Under the pieces are notes generated by a model. The model made no database searches and was not told the DNA's origin. It saw only the letters and a program-made list of their open reading frames with translations. Shown here piece after piece: positions 60,868 to 64,000 of a stretch of 64,000 bases of DNA. This DNA comes from Sporodiniella umbellata. Lineage: Eukaryota > Mucoromycota > Mucoromycetes > Mucorales > Rhizopodaceae. Within the stretch, counting starts at the first letter, position 1; every line of letters starts with the position of its first letter. The stretch spans positions 1 through 64,000 of the forward strand of contig JAIXMR010000058.1 of assembly GCA_025677835.1 (NCBI GenBank). The letters run 5' to 3'. A program made the position numbers and the translations under genes.

Positions 60868-62035
60868 ATGGATTACAGCATTGCTATTAGTGACCAACCA
60901 CCTTGTAGCGATCCAAGACGTCCCAACATTATGAACATTTTGTTTTCTTGTCATTGTAAATTAGATTTTGAAAAAAAAAAAAAAAAAACTCACTTTAAAT
61001 ACTTGTGTATAGACAGAACTGGAATGGAAGAATTGGTACTAGAGAAAGTGCAGCAAAGACTAGATAACTAAGAGAGTTTGTTTTTCTTTTATATGTTTTT
61101 AGGAATCTAAAAGCACACCGGAAGACAACCACCGTTCTGAAGACGGCTCAGACGGTTCTTTTTCTTTGGTGGTCACCAATAACAACGATACATCAGGCTT
61201 GTTCAGTGACCCCATACCTGCCAGGGTTGACAGCTCACATGATCTGGTGTCTGGCACACACGAGGCAGACAGCCCAAAGAGCGTAAACGATTTTTTAGAA
61301 AGTGATGGTGAAACGGAAGACACCGTGCCTTTTTCGCCTGCTATGGCTACACAGGATTCCAATGGCGAAGCCCCCGCTTTTTTGGACCTGAGCGAGCCCG
61401 GTCTATTCAGTGAGGGTACGCTCCCTTTCTCAGAATCTGGGCTTTCCCCATCACCGATAGCCTCCCAAAATAGCACGATACCCTTTTCACCTCTCTTGGG
61501 TCCAACGCATTCGCTCTCGCCTCTGCTGGATCAAGACACGCTACCGTTCTCACCCACAAGTAGCGCAGACACCATACCCTTTTCGCCTGTGGACAGCACG
61601 CCCCTGTTTTCGCCCACGAGCAGTGCCGATACGATACCCTTCTCACCTAGAGACAGTGCAGATACAGTACCTTCTGTAGACACGATACCTGTTGCCCAAG
61701 ATACCCGAGCGCCAGGGATATCTTTTCATTTCCTGGGCTCACCCCAGCCTGTTTCCCAAGACGAAGAAATACTCGGTCTCGACGAAGAGGAATGGTCCAT
61801 TCCTTTCACAGCGTCTGATACCAGCGACCTTCTGGGCCCTTTGGAACGTGAGCTATCCTATCAATCGGATAGTGACTCGGGCTTGGATCTTTTGGGCGAA
61901 AAACGCAAAAAGACCGGTTCTCAAACACGGCTGGATGACTATTTTATTGAAAAACGCAAACGCCATATCGAGATCGGACAGCCTTCTTTTCAACCTACGT
62001 TTGACCCAAACAAGAAACGGGTGTCTTTTATTTGA
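60868..62035 (+). CDS. disordered protein with PFSP repeats and PIP-box
   Basis: Three exons, in frame: 60868-60955, 61013-61035 and 61103-62035, about 347 residues. The short N-terminus (MDYSIAISDQPPCSDPRRPN) leads into an acidic Ser/Thr-rich disordered region with at least six copies of a [TS]-[ILV]-PFSP-like unit (DTVPFSP, STIPFSP, DTLPFSP, two of ADTIPFSP, plus PLFSP). The C-terminus has SDSDSGLDLLGEKRKKTGS, then QTRLDDYF, a perfect PCNA-interaction box (Q-x-x-L-x-x-[YF]-F), then basic EKRKR and a final KKRVSFI. This points to a replication/repair factor recruited by PCNA, with many proline-directed phosphorylation sites; no named family recognised. Confidence 0.7.
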
Positions 62036-62075
62036 ACGCTTGATTAAAAAAAAAAAAAAAACAAAAAACAATCTT

Positions 62076-62360
62076 TTATTCTTTTGGTAGCAGACGATGA
62101 CACAGTCGATCGTGTTCTTTTTCAAGCTGTAAGAGTCGTATTCGATAAGCCTTTTGCCGTACATAGGTTTGATGGACCCAGTCTAGAGCTTCTTGCACAA
62201 TCTGAGTTTTCGAAAGGCGAGAGGTATGTGGGCTCAGGTTGGGTAAGGCCTGAGCCAGATGTTGGTATTTTTGATTGAGTCTCTCGCACCTTAGACGTTC
62301 AACCTGTTGTCTTTTATTCTTTTTTAATAGGCTTTCCTTTTTTAATGGGCTTTCTTGCAT
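62076..62360 (-). CDS. small bHLH protein
   Basis: 94-codon single-exon gene. After MQESPLKKESLLKKNK the basic region RQQVERLRCERLNQKYQHLA leads to helix 1, a loop (PNLSPHTSRLS), helix 2 (KTQIVQEALDWVHQTYVRQK) and a heptad-like tail (RIRLLQLEKEHDRLCHRLL) that could form a short leucine zipper. Almost the whole protein is the domain, so it may act by dimerising with a larger bHLH. Convergent with the PIP-box gene, only 40 bp between stop codons. Confidence 0.75.
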   Translation of the reverse strand: MQESPLKKESLLKKNKRQQVERLRCERLNQKYQHLAQALPNLSPHTSRLSKTQIVQEALDWVHQTYVRQKAYRIRLLQLEKEHDRLCHRLLPKE

Positions 62361-62681
62361 GTTGTTTTGATAATCAAGAGAGAGAAAAGGACAAGGAGGA
62401 CGTGAGTTCTATACGTGTTTTTTATAAATGACAGTTTGTTTTAGAGGGTCGTACCAACTTTACAACGTGCTTTAGTCATGTTTTGCAAACATTTACATAT
62501 GCTCTGCTTTTGATTGGCTGTTTACTCCTGATAGGTTCTCATTGAACCTTGCATTGCTTTTGAAACACAACGCTCGAAATAACTCTCTGTAGTCTGAAAG
62601 GCATGTTTTCCATGTGTTTCTTTTGGTGCTCAGCAGTTTTGATTTACATGTTTCTACTGTTTTATTATTATTACTGCCATT
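62361..62681. other. intergenic
   Basis: bHLH upstream region and PFKFB 3' flank, with a TTGATTGGCTG (CCAAT-like) near 62511-62521. No gene seen. Confidence 0.4.

Positions 62682-64000
<1,319 letters not shown>

Overview
The window is eukaryotic and fungal. It is AT-rich, with intron-rich protein genes on both strands, short introns (about 35 to 100 nt, GT..AG with one GC..AG), very long poly-A/poly-T runs inside introns, and many dinucleotide microsatellites. The gene content (an eukaryotic-type RNA-dependent RNA polymerase with an N-terminal RRM, an ER-type P450, a secreted pepsin-like protease, Sec62, TFIIH p34, a BRCA2 with several BRC repeats) fits an early-diverging filamentous fungus, most likely Mucoromycota/Mucorales. 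The phylum call is inference.

Layout. 0.3-16.2 kb is a dense housekeeping block: apoptosis-inducing-factor-like oxidoreductase (+), Ap4A phosphorylase (+), CTP:phosphocholine cytidylyltransferase (-), a creC/WDR20-type WD40 protein (-), a small unrecognised gene (-), Sec62 (-), TFIIH subunit Tfb4 (-), a Ran1/Ksp1-like kinase (-) and an Rpd3-type histone deacetylase (-). 17.2-23.2 kb holds a cytochrome P450 (+), a small heat-shock protein (-) and a BRCA2 homologue (-). 25.9-29.7 kb holds a SAP-domain protein (+) and a neuronal-calcium-sensor homologue (-) with an 11-nt micro-exon and a GC-AG intron.

30.5-41.5 kb is an accessory, repeat-rich island. Its ends are decayed copies of the BRCA2 tail and of the hsp20 gene, in inverted orientation to the originals at 19.8-20.8 kb. 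The island therefore appears to sit inside a broken inverted duplicate of that locus. Inside it are an intact 333-codon gene of a family I cannot name, a deleted copy of the same gene, a second decayed gene of similar architecture, an endonuclease-like (EEP) relic, an almost perfect 1.11-kb direct duplication 8.1 kb apart, and a 352-bp tandem array.

44.1-51.9 kb holds catalase (+), an RNA-dependent RNA polymerase (-) and an aspartic protease (-). The polymerase is intact over six exons but its catalytic Asp triad is replaced, so it looks like a full-length pseudo-polymerase; this is the most striking single observation. 52-57 kb is mostly empty, with two tentative genes. 57.4-64 kb is dense again: a Zn2Cys6 transcription factor (+), Rab6/Ypt6 (+), a disordered protein with PFSP repeats and a PIP-box (+), a tiny bHLH protein (-) and the 3' part of a 6-phosphofructo-2-kinase/fructose-2,6-bisphosphatase (-) running off the right edge.

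All exon borders were placed by eye from splice consensus, frame and family similarity. No search was run.
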